A stretch of 64,000 bases of DNA from positions 7,361,501-7,425,500 of the forward strand of contig NZ_CP086136.1 of assembly GCF_017565645.3 (NCBI RefSeq), written 5' to 3'. Numbering within the stretch: the first letter of the stretch is position 1; each line of letters starts with the position of its first letter. Source of the DNA: Bradyrhizobium barranii subsp. barranii (lineage in GTDB: Bacteria > Pseudomonadota > Alphaproteobacteria > Rhizobiales > Xanthobacteraceae). The translations under genes and the position numbers were made by a program. Below, piece by piece: positions 17,395-26,232 of this stretch. A model generated the notes under the pieces. That model was not told where the DNA came from and made no database searches. It saw nothing but the letters and a program-made list of their open reading frames with translations.

Positions 17395-18793
17395 GAGCTA
17401 TGGCGGAATCTGGGTGATGACGGTGTGAGGAAGGCGGCGTATCGAGGCGGGTGACGAGCCTGCCAGAACCTCTCGAGGAGAGCGATACGCCATGACCGAG
17501 ACTACCAATGTTCTTGCTTTCCGTCAGCCGTCCGCGGTTGATGATCCACTGACCGATATCGTTCGTGCCGGCGCGCGGGACCTGCTTGCCAGGGCGATCG
17601 AGATCGAGGTTGGCGCGTTTCTGGCCAGCACGGCCAATCTGACGCTGCCCGACGGTCGAGCGCGCCTGGTCCGACATGGGCACGGTCCGGTGCGCGAGAT
17701 TGCGACCGGCATCGGTCCGGTGGAGGTCGCTCGTCCCAAGGTCCGCGACCGCGGAGCGAGCGGGCCAGGCGACCGCCTCCGCTTCAGTTCGGCAATCCTG
17801 CCGCTATGGGCGCGGCGGACGAAGAGCCTGGATGCCTTGATCCCGGTCCTCTATTTGCGCGGCATCTCGACCGGCGACTTCCAGGAGGCGCTCTCGGCGC
17901 TGCTCGGCAAGGATGCGCCGAACCTGTCGCCTTCGGTGATCGCCGGCCTGAAGGCCGATTGGCAGGTCGAGTACGAACGCTGGCAGAGACGCGATCTGTC
18001 GGCGCGTCGCTATGTCTACATCTGGGCCGATGGCGTGTACCTGCAGGCCCGCATGGAAGATCACAGCGAATGCATGCTGGTGCTGATTGGCACCACGCCG
18101 GAAGGCAAGAAGGAGCTGATCGGCTTCCAGGTCGGCGTGCGCGAGAGCGCGCAGAGCTGGCGCGAACTCCTGATCGACCTGCGGCAACGCGGGTTACGGA
18201 TTGCCCCGCAACTCGCCATCGGCGACGGCGCCCTCGGCTTCTGGAAGGCACTGGACGAGGCCTTTCCCGGCACGCGGCACCAACGATGCTGGTGCCATAA
18301 AGTGAGCAACGTACTCGACAAGGTCGCCAAATCCGTGCAGGGCCCCATGAAGAACGACCTGCGGAACATCTATCTGGCCCCACACCGGGCCGAAGCTGAA
18401 ACCGCGATCGACGTCTTCGTCGAGAAATACCACGTCAAATACGGACGTGCGGTGGAGTGCCTGATCAAGGATCGCCATGCGCTGCTCGCCTTCTTCGACT
18501 TCCCTGCTGAGCACTGGATCCACCTACGCAGCTCGAACCCGATCGAGAGCGTCTTCGCCACGGTGCGCCACCGAACGGTGCGGACCAAGGGATCGCTGTC
18601 GCAACAAACTGCGAAGCTGATGGTGTTCAAGCTCATCGACGCCGCATCGAAGACCTGGCGGCGATTGAAGAGCACGAACCAGTTGCCGAAAGTCATCGCC
18701 GGTGTAAAGTTCATCGACGGAATCGAAGTCATTCCGAACACTGAAAGCCACGCCGCCTGATCAGGCCGCGTCACCCAAAATCAGCCATAGCTC
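17395..18793 (+). mobile_element. IS256-family element, copy 1
   Basis: 1399 bp. Terminal repeats GAGCTATGGC and GCCATAGCTC; 9-bp target duplication TGTTGACCC at 17386-17394 and 18794-18802. One transposase gene. Nearly identical to the element at 28259-29657. It split a small membrane-protein gene. Confidence 0.95.
17492..18760 (+). CDS. IS256-family transposase (mutator type)
   Basis: 422 aa, full length. DDE residues sit in YIWADGVYLQARMED, LAIGDGALGFWKALDE and SSNPIESVFATVR, with the family block HQRCWCHKVSNVLDK before the glutamate. It differs from the other copy by few residues (for example T/K near residue 48 and H/R in FATVRHRTVR), so both may be active. No frameshift or stop. Confidence 0.96.
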   Translation: MTETTNVLAFRQPSAVDDPLTDIVRAGARDLLARAIEIEVGAFLASTANLTLPDGRARLVRHGHGPVREIATGIGPVEVARPKVRDRGASGPGDRLRFSSAILPLWARRTKSLDALIPVLYLRGISTGDFQEALSALLGKDAPNLSPSVIAGLKADWQVEYERWQRRDLSARRYVYIWADGVYLQARMEDHSECMLVLIGTTPEGKKELIGFQVGVRESAQSWRELLIDLRQRGLRIAPQLAIGDGALGFWKALDEAFPGTRHQRCWCHKVSNVLDKVAKSVQGPMKNDLRNIYLAPHRAEAETAIDVFVEKYHVKYGRAVECLIKDRHALLAFFDFPAEHWIHLRSSNPIESVFATVRHRTVRTKGSLSQQTAKLMVFKLIDAASKTWRRLKSTNQLPKVIAGVKFIDGIEVIPNTESHAA

Positions 18794-19025
18794 TGTTGAC
18801 CCTACGTTGCGCCTCAAGCTTTTGCGCACATTCTTCATCGCCGTGGCACTCCTGCCTGAACAGTTCAAGCATTGTCGTAAACTGAAATCCCGGCCGCGTC
18901 GCAATGTAGGCGATACAACCCAGACTGATCGCGAAGCCAATGCAAATGAACAGCCGTGACGGAATTTGTTCCCGCGCTCGTTTGATGGCACTGACGCGCG
19001 TCGGTCGTTGTCGGTCGCGGGGACG

Positions 19026-19214
19026 CTACGAAATGTAAAATCCGAGCCGCAATGCACGTTTTTCAGTTAGGCCGATTGGCGCGTCCTGATAAGCCCTGAC
19101 GAAACTCCTGTACAATCTCTTTTCTATCACATCGTCGAACAGGCCGAAAACGACGAGTAGCGTGAGCGCCACTACGCCCGCCATCCCGACCGAATAGATT
19201 GCTGCGTGCCGCAT
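19026..19214 (-). CDS. Small membrane protein (copy A), 62 aa
   Basis: MRHAAIYSVGMAGVVALTLL then a second hydrophobic turn VVFGLFDDVIEKRLYR and a charged tail ending ALRLGFYIS. One membrane helix. A diverged copy (VRRAAIYSVGMAGGVALALL...) lies at 35286-35507, in both places just upstream of the small membrane/cysteine-rich gene, so the two form a duplicated pair. No known family recognised. Confidence 0.6.
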   Translation of the reverse strand: MRHAAIYSVGMAGVVALTLLVVFGLFDDVIEKRLYRSFVRAYQDAPIGLTEKRALRLGFYIS

Positions 19215-19545
19215 GCACGGTGTTCCACTGTCGCGAAGAATGCATAGAACTTAAAACACTACTCGTGCCCCAAGTAATACAGCGCTTTATAGCGCCATTC
19301 TTCCCAGAATTCCGCGATGGGAAGGAGATGGGAAGCGGCTTTGAAGGCAACTGACCTCGGCTCGGTAGCGGTTGGCCATGAACTCCAGCCCTGCCCGCTC
19401 CTCAAGGATCCGGCTGGTCCGGCGCAGCTCCAGGCAGATGCGCTCCAAGCGCGAGCTCGTCAACGTCGTGCTGATGCCACCCCATGGAGCAGATCAGACT
19501 CCGGCGCGCTTTAACGCTGGGCGAAATATCGGCCATACTCGCGCT
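19215..19545. other. Intergenic, no supported gene
   Basis: About 330 bases with overlapping open frames on both strands but no ribosome-binding site, family match or repeat that stands out. Confidence 0.4.
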
Positions 19546-19719
19546 ATGGCTGCTCTCGATGAGATCGAACGAAACGCGGCACAGGCGCACTTGAAGCGCC
19601 TGGAAGGGCTCGTTGAGGATGTACGGAAGGCGCTAGCTGGCTCGAGGAATGCCAGCGAGAAGGTGGCGTGGCTCAAGGAAATGCTCGCCGCTCAAGGCTA
19701 TCGCGTCGATGGCCATTAG
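19546..19719 (+). CDS. Possible small coiled-coil protein, 57 aa
   Basis: MAALDEIERNAAQAHLKRLE then GLVEDVRKALAGSRNAS to a C-terminal GYRVDGH. Composition is that of a soluble helical protein and the ATG is reasonable, but there is no clear ribosome-binding site and no family match. Confidence 0.35.
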   Translation: MAALDEIERNAAQAHLKRLEGLVEDVRKALAGSRNASEKVAWLKEMLAAQGYRVDGH

Positions 19720-19898
19720 GCCCGCCGGCGTGAACATCGGCCCCTCCATCATTCTGATTTCCTCTTTTCCACACCCACGACACCAGTAGTGGATCTGGTG
19801 CGCGCATCGTCCGATCATCGTCTTACCCAACTCACGCTCGTGCTGCATTGCTATCGCAATCGGCGATGTTATGTTCGGCGCAGAACCGGGCTTTTTCG

Positions 19899-20204
19899 AT
19901 GCGCACAATCGCCGTCGCCGTCTTGCTTGCCCTGATCGCCGCCCCCGCGCTGGCGCAGGACCATGTTCAACAGTATGGCGAACAGCCCAAGGAGAAGACG
20001 GCGTCGGAGAAGGCGGACGACGATCGGGCTGAGGGCACCTATTAACTCTCTCTCAACAATGTTCCGGACCAGAAGTCGGTCGATCCGTGGGGAACTGCCC
20101 GCGGCGATGATGCGTCGAAGAAGTCGGCCGCGCCGGCCAGGCCGGCTGTGAGCGGTCGTCCAAGGCCAAGAGCCGCAGCACCGCCAATTAGCAAAGATGT
20201 GTGA
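19899..20204 (+). pseudogene. Small secreted protein with premature stop
   Basis: Signal peptide MRTIAVAVLLALIAAPALAQ followed by DHVQQYGEQPKEKTASEKAD. A TAA follows EGTY at 20043-20045, yet the same frame continues LSLNNVPDQKSVDPWGTARG and DDASKKSAAPARP to a later TGA. That whole is a pattern of small periplasmic Bradyrhizobium proteins, so the TAA is probably a nonsense mutation. A 48-residue truncated product remains possible. Confidence 0.55.
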
Positions 20205-20317
20205 AACGGCGGGCTCGCTTCGTCCGCACCACGACGCGCAGTAACTCGAGCGTGCTCCAGGGGCCCAAGGAATTGATAGCCTGCGAAGCGCTTCCGGCGC
20301 CGCTTGTCAGGTCGAGG

Positions 20318-20419
20318 TCAGAGGTTCAATCCGATGATAAACCGGATGGCAAAGAAGGAGCCGGCGGCGACAATAGCCGTCGCGCTAAGCGCGAACACAA
20401 CTCTCCAAGTCTCATCCAT
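20318..20419 (-). CDS. Possible tiny membrane peptide, 33 aa
   Basis: MDETWRVVFALSATAIVAAG then SFFAIRFIIGLNL: one membrane helix with a charged N terminus. No strong ribosome-binding site. Listed because several similar tiny membrane genes lie nearby. Confidence 0.3.
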   Translation of the reverse strand: MDETWRVVFALSATAIVAAGSFFAIRFIIGLNL

Positions 20420-20764
20420 TCGGCGCCTCGTATAAGACGACCCCGTGGCGGCCCCATCGGGCCGGGGGCGTGATGATGCTGAGGCCTCCGGACAGGCTCT
20501 TGCCTCGTGGGACCGAGACCGTCGCCGCAGAACGAAAGTCGGCCGCAGCCGGTATGTTCCCAGCCAAATTCTCATTTCTGCTGCTTGTGGCCCAATCCCC
20601 ACAGTGCTTCAACTAAGGGCCGCAGGCTCCGTCTGGTCCGGCTCCTGCGACCCTTGCCGCGGCGTTCCGCACGATCGACGCAGCGAATTGCGACGAATCA
20701 TGTTGCTTGCCATCCGGACACCTCTGTCAGAGTGCGCCCCGGTGGCTCGGCCATCTGAGGCGGC

Positions 20765-20857
20765 TTAGAAAGCGAGTATGAGCATCGCCACCAGCACGAC
20801 GTTAAATGCTCCCAGCGCAATCATGGCGGCATCAAAGACGCGGGTTAAGTCGATCAT
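20765..20857 (-). CDS. Tiny membrane protein, 30 aa
   Basis: MIDLTRVFDAAMIALGAFNV then VLVAMLILAF, preceded by AGGGGCACC as a plausible ribosome-binding site. Single membrane helix. Function unknown; lies just outside the left end of the IS3 element. Confidence 0.45.
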   Translation of the reverse strand: MIDLTRVFDAAMIALGAFNVVLVAMLILAF

Positions 20858-20994
20858 GGTGCCCCTCCATCCACGCTTGCTCGGTAGAAGATGCTCCTGT
20901 TCGCAACCGGGGTCAGAGCTGGCCCCGGTTGTTTGGACAGCGCCCCGCTGGATTTAAGTGGATTCCTGCCGGGTTATGCTGAACGCGGGGCTTT

Positions 20995-21051
20995 ACGGTT
21001 TTGTCGTTGCGTCGGGAGGGCGTAGCCCGACCAGAGCGACGACAAAACCGT
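20995..21051. repeat. Long hairpin at the IS3 left end
   Basis: 13-bp perfect arms ACGGTTTTGTCGT and ACGACAAAACCGT with an inner GTCGGG/CCCGAC stem, placed between the orfB stop and the left terminal repeat. Could terminate transcription leaving orfB or shield the element; no T-run is obvious. Confidence 0.6.
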
Positions 21052-21060
21052 CGGCGACGG

Positions 21061-21888
21061 TCATGCGGCCATCACCATAGCTTGCGTGCCGAAGTAAGCC
21101 TCGTCGGGCGTGCGCCCGTCAAGGCTCGAGTGAGGGCGTCCCTGATTGTAGAAGGCCAGATACTTGGCAATTGACGCTCGCGCCTCGGACACGCTGTCGT
21201 AGGCGCGGAGATATACTTCTTCGTATTTGACCGTGCGCCAGAGCCGCTCGACAAACACGTTGTCGCGCCAGGCGCCCTTGCCGTCCATGCTGATGGCGAT
21301 CTTCGCGTCCAGCAGCACATCGGTGAACTCGAGGCTGGTGAACTGGCTGCCCTGATCCGTGTTGAAAATCTCGGGCCTGCCGTGCTTCGCCAACGCCTCC
21401 TGGACCGCTTCGACGCAGAAGGCCGCCTCCATTGTGATCGAGACGCGATGGGCCAGGACCCGTCGGCTGAACACATCGACGACCGCCGCGAGATAGACGA
21501 AGCCACGCCGCATCGGAATGTAGGTGATGTCCATTGCCCACGCATGGTCGGGCCGCTCGATCTTCAATCCGCGCAACAGGTACGGGTAGATCTTGTGACC
21601 CGGAGCCGGCTTGCTCGTGTTCGGGCGACGATAGACCGCCTCGATCCCCATGCGCTTCATCAGCGTCGCGATGTGGCGGCGACCGGCGTATACGCCCTCC
21701 CGCCGCAGCAACGATCGCAGCATACGCGCTCCCGCGAAGGGATAATCGAGATGCAGCTCATCGAGCCGACGCATCAAGGCAAGGTCCTCGGCCGAAACTG
21801 GCCGAGGTTCATAGTAGACCGTGCTGCGAGCCAGCTTCAGGACCTTCGCCTGGCGCACGATAGAAAGATCATGATCGCGGTCGATCAT
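21061..21888 (-). CDS. IS3-family transposase OrfB
   Basis: 275 aa with an N-terminal HTH_21 segment (RRLDELHLDYPFAGARMLRS) and the integrase core: D in AWAMDITYIPMRRGF, D in IFNTDQGSQFTS, E in VFVERLWRTVKYEEVY. Starts in the ATGA overlap with the orfA stop. Made either by coupling or as an OrfAB fusion through slippage. Complete. Confidence 0.94.
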   Translation of the reverse strand: MIDRDHDLSIVRQAKVLKLARSTVYYEPRPVSAEDLALMRRLDELHLDYPFAGARMLRSLLRREGVYAGRRHIATLMKRMGIEAVYRRPNTSKPAPGHKIYPYLLRGLKIERPDHAWAMDITYIPMRRGFVYLAAVVDVFSRRVLAHRVSITMEAAFCVEAVQEALAKHGRPEIFNTDQGSQFTSLEFTDVLLDAKIAISMDGKGAWRDNVFVERLWRTVKYEEVYLRAYDSVSEARASIAKYLAFYNQGRPHSSLDGRTPDEAYFGTQAMVMAA

Positions 21889-22190
21889 CGCTTTGCGCTC
21901 AGCAGGCCCGCCTTGGTGAGCGCGCCGGACAAAAAATCGTTTTCCAACGCCAGCTCGCCGATCTTGGCATGTAACGCCTTCAAATCGACCGGCGTCTCGG
22001 CCGATGTCTTGTCATGCCCAAACACGCCGGCGGCGCCTTCCAGGAGCTGGTTTTTCCAGATCGTGATCTGGTTCGGATGAACATCAAACAGTTGCGCCAG
22101 CTCCGCCAGTGTCTTGTCGCCTTTGACCGCAGCCAAAGCAACCTTCGCCTTGAATGCCGGAGAATGCGTCCGGCGGCTCTTCTTCGTCAT
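21885..22190 (-). CDS. IS3-family transposase OrfA
   Basis: 101 aa from MTKKSRRTHSPAFKAKVALA with the HTH_Tnp_1 motif (KTLAELAQLFDVHPNQITIW) and a C-terminal leucine-rich coiled coil (LKALHAKIGELALENDFLSG). Binds the IS ends and regulates OrfB. The frame extends upstream, but the ATG used matches the family. Confidence 0.92.
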   Translation of the reverse strand: MTKKSRRTHSPAFKAKVALAAVKGDKTLAELAQLFDVHPNQITIWKNQLLEGAAGVFGHDKTSAETPVDLKALHAKIGELALENDFLSGALTKAGLLSAKR

Positions 22191-22422
22191 CTTCGCTCCT
22201 GATTCGCAGCAAGAATCCTCGCCGCTGTCAGGCAGAAAATCCACTCAAGCTACTGTCCGAATTTGCGGGGCCAGCTCTGGGCGCCCATAAGCGAGCTCTC
22301 ATCCAGCCGGCCCCCCTTGGATAGATCAACAGTACTGCAAATCGAGCGCCACCGCGCCAAGCGCACAAAAATTCATAACGTTACAAGGCGCCTTACGCCG
22401 CGCGCCACCTGCAGAATGAAGG

Positions 22423-22444
22423 AGGCCGCCAACTGAGGCGGCCT
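22423..22444 (-). terminator. Possible terminator after the 36-aa gene
   Basis: 8-bp arms AGGCCGCC and GGCGGCCT overlap the stop codon of the small membrane gene; the following T-tract (CCTCCTT on the minus strand) is weak. Confidence 0.4.
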
Positions 22445-22554
22445 TACTGTCGGTGCCTGCGCTCGGCCCGAGCATCGATATAGATGATCACCGCGAATGT
22501 GGCACTCACAGCCAAGACGCCGACCGAGGCAGTAATGAACAGCACCGTCATCAT
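22444..22554 (-). CDS. Tiny membrane protein, 36 aa
   Basis: MMTVLFITASVGVLAVSATF then AVIIYIDARAERRHRQ: one membrane helix followed by a basic tail. Typical of very small orphan proteins in rhizobial islands. Function unknown. Confidence 0.45.
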   Translation of the reverse strand: MMTVLFITASVGVLAVSATFAVIIYIDARAERRHRQ

Positions 22555-22805
22555 CGCCGGGTCAGTATCCCTGCGTGGGCAGTGTGCCGGCAATTCACGA
22601 TTGATTAGCGTCTGGTACAAACTAGGACACGGGCTAAATCAACTCAGGACCAGTGCCCGCCAACGGAGGCGGCGTCAAATCGTCAGGATTGATCAGCCAA
22701 TAGTGGCGGGTATGACAAGGCTGAGACAGTCCATGACGCACCGCCTCTCAGCAGAGGAATCGCTCGCGTCAGTGATAAAAACCGGCCAGCGCGGGAACCG
22801 GTGGG

Positions 22806-23138
22806 TCAGCGCTTCGCTGCGTTGCCAGCTAATTCCATCGCGAGATCTAGGGCTGCGATTCCAATTTGGTCGGTCGGACGAGATCTACAGCGCTGGTCCA
22901 TCCAAGCAATTATCGCTGTAAAGTCACCGCCTCCGACAATTTCTCTATCGCCGCTAACATTCAGACCACTGATGGAGCCTACAGCCCAGGATTCGAAGGC
23001 GCCCTTTACTACCGCATTCTTGGTTCTGTTCGTCCACGTCGAGCACGACTGCGAACCTGCGCCGACGATGGTCGCCCCGGCGCGGAGGGGATTGGTTGGC
23101 AGTAGTAGCAAGGCGACGACCACCAATCCCCTCATCAT
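22806..23138 (-). CDS. Secreted 110-aa protein (paralog A)
   Basis: Signal peptide (MMRGLVVVALLLLPTNPLRA) and a small domain with two cysteines: GSQSCSTWTNRTKN, WAVGSISGLNVSGDREIVGG, WMDQRCRSRPTDQIGIAALD. Cysteine spacing and the W-x-x-G-x-I-S-G pattern recall small periplasmic proteins of the Rap1a/Tai immunity type, but this is only a resemblance. A second copy with few differences is at 35992-36324, where flanking DNA is also shared. Confidence 0.65.
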   Translation of the reverse strand: MMRGLVVVALLLLPTNPLRAGATIVGAGSQSCSTWTNRTKNAVVKGAFESWAVGSISGLNVSGDREIVGGGDFTAIIAWMDQRCRSRPTDQIGIAALDLAMELAGNAAKR

Positions 23139-23283
23139 CAGAACCGGTAAGCTGGATGTAGAAGACCAGCCTACCGATCTAGGTCGCTCTTGTCAGCCGC
23201 AGTAAGACCGTGACAGCGTGCAGTGGGTCAACCACCGAGAGCAAGCAAAACCGGCTAGAGGCTTGCAAGGAGCCAGAGTATTC

Positions 23284-23451
23284 CTAGCGAGGATTTGCGT
23301 CCTTCGCGGCCGGCCGACTTGGTGGGGGCTCATTAAGATCACGAGCCCAAGGGGCAGCCGAGTGGGCCGCCGGCTTAGACGTGGCCTGACCAGTGCTCAG
23401 ACAACCCGAGGTAAGCGATCCGAGAACGACCACACACGCCGCTGATATCAT
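23284..23451 (-). CDS. Possible small lipoprotein, 55 aa
   Basis: MISAACVVVLGSLTSGCLST gives a short signal ending in a lipobox (LTSGC), followed by a proline- and alanine-rich tail ending PPPSRPAAKDANPR. Start chosen for the signal; the open frame is longer upstream but looks non-coding. Confidence 0.4.
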   Translation of the reverse strand: MISAACVVVLGSLTSGCLSTGQATSKPAAHSAAPWARDLNEPPPSRPAAKDANPR

Positions 23452-23624
23452 CGCCTGAAAACTCACGCTCGACGCCCAATCAAAAATCGCGCCGACCTTG
23501 TGAGCCGGCTGGAATTTGGACTGCAGATTGCGCCGGGTGACCGGCCGCCGACCGTTATAGCATGAAGATCCACCAGCGGGAACCCGAGCTGCGAAAGCAC
23601 CACGGAGCGACCCGCCACACCTCC

Positions 23625-24030
23625 TCAACCCCTGTCCCGACAAAAACGATGCGCGAGCGCGATCGATAGTCGGCCGTGGCCGCGGCTTCGCGCAAGCTTC
23701 TCAGCCGCAGCCTCGTTGCCGCCGACCTCGGCCAGCAGGGCACGTGCGGCGGCACAGAACATCGGCAGATCCGCGCGCCGGAAGCCCGCGCCCATGGCGA
23801 CGTAACGCGCGCCACCGAAACCGGCGTAGGGATCGGGATCGGCGGCATGCGCCGGCGCGGCCGACAAAGCGACCCCGGCGGCGGCCACCAGCGCGATCCG
23901 CCCGCGCGAAATGCTCTGGAACCTGCGAATAGCCCGCGGCACGTAGCTTGGCCTCAATCTCCCCCTGCGTCAGAGCGAACGCGGGAGAAAAAGCGCATAT
24001 CGTTACAACAATGGCAATGATTGATCGCAT
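23625..24030 (-). pseudogene. Chimeric remnant of two secreted proteins
   Basis: It opens with MRSIIAIVVTICAFSPAFAL TQGEIEAKLRAAGYSQV, the start of a small PepSY-like secreted protein. Family-like sequence then moves to another frame (QSISRGRIALVAAAG) and joins an unrelated piece, SAAPAHAADPDPYAGFGGAR then YVAMGAGFRRADLPMFCAAA. It looks like a deletion fusion of two genes plus a frameshift. Confidence 0.4.
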
Positions 24031-24177
24031 CGTTCGCCTCCTTGCTCCGCCGAGGATGCGATGCCTCCTATGTGCGACGCCAATCGTTGTGCCTGAAGCA
24101 GATGAATATGAGTCAGAAATTCTTGGAGGCCGCATCGTCTTCGCACGCCTCGGCGCGCCTAGCGTTCAGGACAAACG

Positions 24178-24206
24178 AAAAAGCCCCGGACGATGCCGGG
24201 GCTTTG
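24178..24206 (-). terminator. Rho-independent terminator of the porin gene
   Basis: Arms AGCCCCGG and CCGGGGCT with a 6-base loop; on the minus strand the stem is followed by TTTTTCGTTTG. It lies 22 bases after the outer-membrane protein stop. Confidence 0.85.
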
Positions 24207-24227
24207 ACGTTTGGCCGTGAGACCAGA

Positions 24228-25010
24228 TCAGTACTTCGCGACGACCGGACCGGTCCAGTTGAAGCGGTAGACCAGCGAGGTCGAGATCGTCTGGTTCCAG
24301 CTGTTGGCGCGGATGCTGTTGCCGACCGGAACGTTGCCGGCGTCGAACAGCTCGTCCTGGGTCTTGGCGTTGTAGAAGGCCGAACGATATTCGGTCTTCA
24401 TGAACCAGCCGGGCGAGCTGATGCCGAAGAAGTTCAGGCTATTCTCGACGCCGCCACCGATGAACCAACCGTTGCGGTTGTAGCTGTTGAGGTGGGCACC
24501 GACGGGAACGCCGGCGAGGTCCGTGAAGTTGGTCTGGCCGAAGTGGGCGCCCGAGTAACCGCCGTTGACGTAGGTGAGAACGTTCGGGGCGGCCAGCCAG
24601 CCGAGGCGCACACCAGCGGCCCACGACGTCTCGAGCTTCTGGGAGCCCGTGATCTGATTGAGCGGATCCTGGATGGTGGCGCGGATGCTGCCGAACTGAC
24701 CGTCAGCGAACACGCCAGCGACCCAGGTGCCGCTGAACTGCCAGTCGTAACCGGCGCCCACGGTGCCGAACCAGCCCGAGCCGCCCTGGCGCTGGGTGAT
24801 CGTCAGCGGCGTACCGGAAACCGTATCCACAACGCTCTGGTCAGCATTAGAGAGGCCGCCACCGCCACCGCCGAAAATGTAGAAGCCGGTCCAGTTGGCG
24901 ACCGGCGCCGGCATCGGAGCCTTCACGTAGGGACGGGCAGCCAGGTCAGCGGCCGAGGCCGAACCGGTCATCGCCACAACCGCGGCGAGAGCGAGCAAAG
25001 TCTTTTTCAT
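24228..25010 (-). CDS. Outer-membrane beta-barrel protein, RopB/Omp25-like
   Basis: 260 aa. Signal peptide MKKTLLALAAVVAMTGSASA with cleavage before ADLAARPYVKAPMPAP, the usual start of the Omp25/RopB porin family in Rhizobiales. Alternating aromatic beta-strand repeats follow (VANWTGFYIFGGGGGG, WFGTVGAGYDWQFSGTWVAG), and the C terminus ends in a barrel strand (TISTSLVYRFNWTGPVVAKY). Complete, with its own terminator. It looks chromosomal in style and may be carried cargo. Confidence 0.9.
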   Translation of the reverse strand: MKKTLLALAAVVAMTGSASAADLAARPYVKAPMPAPVANWTGFYIFGGGGGGLSNADQSVVDTVSGTPLTITQRQGGSGWFGTVGAGYDWQFSGTWVAGVFADGQFGSIRATIQDPLNQITGSQKLETSWAAGVRLGWLAAPNVLTYVNGGYSGAHFGQTNFTDLAGVPVGAHLNSYNRNGWFIGGGVENSLNFFGISSPGWFMKTEYRSAFYNAKTQDELFDAGNVPVGNSIRANSWNQTISTSLVYRFNWTGPVVAKY

Positions 25011-25121
25011 TGTCGAAAATTCCCCAAGTGGAAGCGTCGTCGATGTCTGCGAGGTAATCTAGACGTATCGGCCGATAATGCTGTAGCTGGAAGGCCACAG
25101 TGACGGACAAACGCTCTGGAA

Positions 25122-25724
25122 ATGCTGGCTGGCAACGAAGAAAACTTAGCCGATTTATTCCGCGACAATCCAGCGGCTATCGCCACTTATCTATCTGATA
25201 ACTTTGAAGAAAATGATATACTAAAGGCTAAGACGGCGCTCAGCCTCGTCACGCGAGCTCATAACGTACAGCTCCTGGCACGGGACGCGGGCCTGCGACG
25301 CGACACCCTCTACAGGACGTTTGGCGGTCGAATCGACCCGAAGCTCGGCCGGGTTCTTAGGCTGCTCGAAGCGCTGAACGTAAAGGCCCGAATTACGCCT
25401 GCGTCCGGGATCGCCAGCCCGAGCGCGATCGCTACACGAATCAGTCAAGCCTTCGCTTTCGACGATCCGACTGACACCATCCGGGAGCTGAGCACCGTCG
25501 TCAAATCGCAGAACGTCACCTCGCTCGCGCGCGAACTCGGCATTATGCGGACGACGGTCTACAAGACGTTCGGAGGAACCGTGGATCCGCAGCTAAGCCG
25601 GGTCCTAAGTCTCTTTGAGACTTTCCGGGTCAGGCTGGAGGTCGTGCCGTCGACTGAGTCCAAGGTCAGACCACCCCGTCCGAAGCTTGGTCGACCGCGA
25701 AAGACCCTGGTCGAGCGGCCTTAG
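25122..25724 (+). CDS. Tandem HigA-like HTH protein with AT-hook tail
   Basis: 200 aa with an internal duplication. Residues about 36-93 (VTRAHNVQLLARDAGLRRDT, LYRTFGGRIDPKLGRVLRLL) and about 113-175 (VVKSQNVTSLARELGIMRTT, VYKTFGGTVDPQLSRVLSLF) are two copies of the addiction-module antidote HTH domain, normally found singly beside a RelE-type toxin. The C terminus ends RPKLGRPRKTLV, an AT-hook-like GRPRK motif. No toxin gene lies on either side. Probably a stand-alone DNA-binding regulator; function not known. Confidence 0.75.
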   Translation: MLAGNEENLADLFRDNPAAIATYLSDNFEENDILKAKTALSLVTRAHNVQLLARDAGLRRDTLYRTFGGRIDPKLGRVLRLLEALNVKARITPASGIASPSAIATRISQAFAFDDPTDTIRELSTVVKSQNVTSLARELGIMRTTVYKTFGGTVDPQLSRVLSLFETFRVRLEVVPSTESKVRPPRPKLGRPRKTLVERP

Positions 25725-26232
25725 CATTTCTCAAGTTGGGCCCGTTCCCAGCACCTATCTGCGACCGGGCTGGTGGACTCGTAGGGGAAATTATTTCAAG
25801 CCAGAAAACGGCAAAGAAAACCCGCGGACCTCGCATGATGTGCAGGACCGCGTACCACGTCCCGCGACCAGGCGGCGGCGAGTACCTCACGGTAGTGATC
25901 CGCGAGCTTAGCAATGCCGAGCCAGTCTGGGCGGCACCCTTCGACACCTCGCCAGCCTCGAAAGCGAAGCCCCTGAGATCGACTTCGCTCAGCCACCTCA
26001 GCTTATTGTCAATGCTCGTGACCGGGCCCTAAATTTCCCGCACCGCTTCCTTCGCCTCGTAGGTCACCCTTGGGGGTTTAGGCGCAGCCCCTTTCGCCCG
26101 CTCGACGCGAGGCTCATCAGCACGCTTGCGCCAGAGATCGTCCGCAATAGCGTCCAGATCTTCTTTAGTCGGAGTCCACCGGTTCTCACGTTCTCACTTA
26201 TCTCGGTTACGGCTCGCCGCACGCCCTCGTAC
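25725..26232. other. No supported gene
   Basis: About 500 bases with short open frames on both strands, none with a family match or good start. Probably decayed sequence. Confidence 0.4.

Larger units (their letters stand above)
17318..18965 (-). pseudogene. Small membrane protein (copy A), split by IS256
   Basis: The two sides of the IS256 element join in frame to give PSRLFICIGFAISLGCIAYI (membrane helix), FQFTTMLELFRQECHGDEEC, then EAQRR, VNIADTIDKMGEAAIAK and the stop. The second copy near 30 kb starts with ATG where this one has ATT (18963-18965), and its cysteine-rich tail is missing here. So this copy has lost its start, tail and continuity. It follows the 19026-19214 gene in the same order as copy B follows 35286-35507. 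Function unknown. Confidence 0.7.
20915..22278 (-). mobile_element. IS3-family element
   Basis: About 1364 bp between imperfect terminal repeats AGAGCTGGCCCCGGTTGTTTGG and the reverse complement of TGTCCGAATTTGCGGGGCCA plus GCTCT. Two overlapping genes (orfA, orfB) on the minus strand. A target duplication could not be recognised, so the outer limits may be off by a few bases. Confidence 0.8.

Noticed and set aside
22806..23138. Rap1a/Tai-type immunity protein
   Set aside because: Only a loose pattern match with two cysteines; no effector gene adjoins, so the function was not assigned.
24021..25103. 360-codon plus-strand frame
   Set aside because: Antisense of the outer-membrane protein, with valine- and glycine-rich shadow composition.
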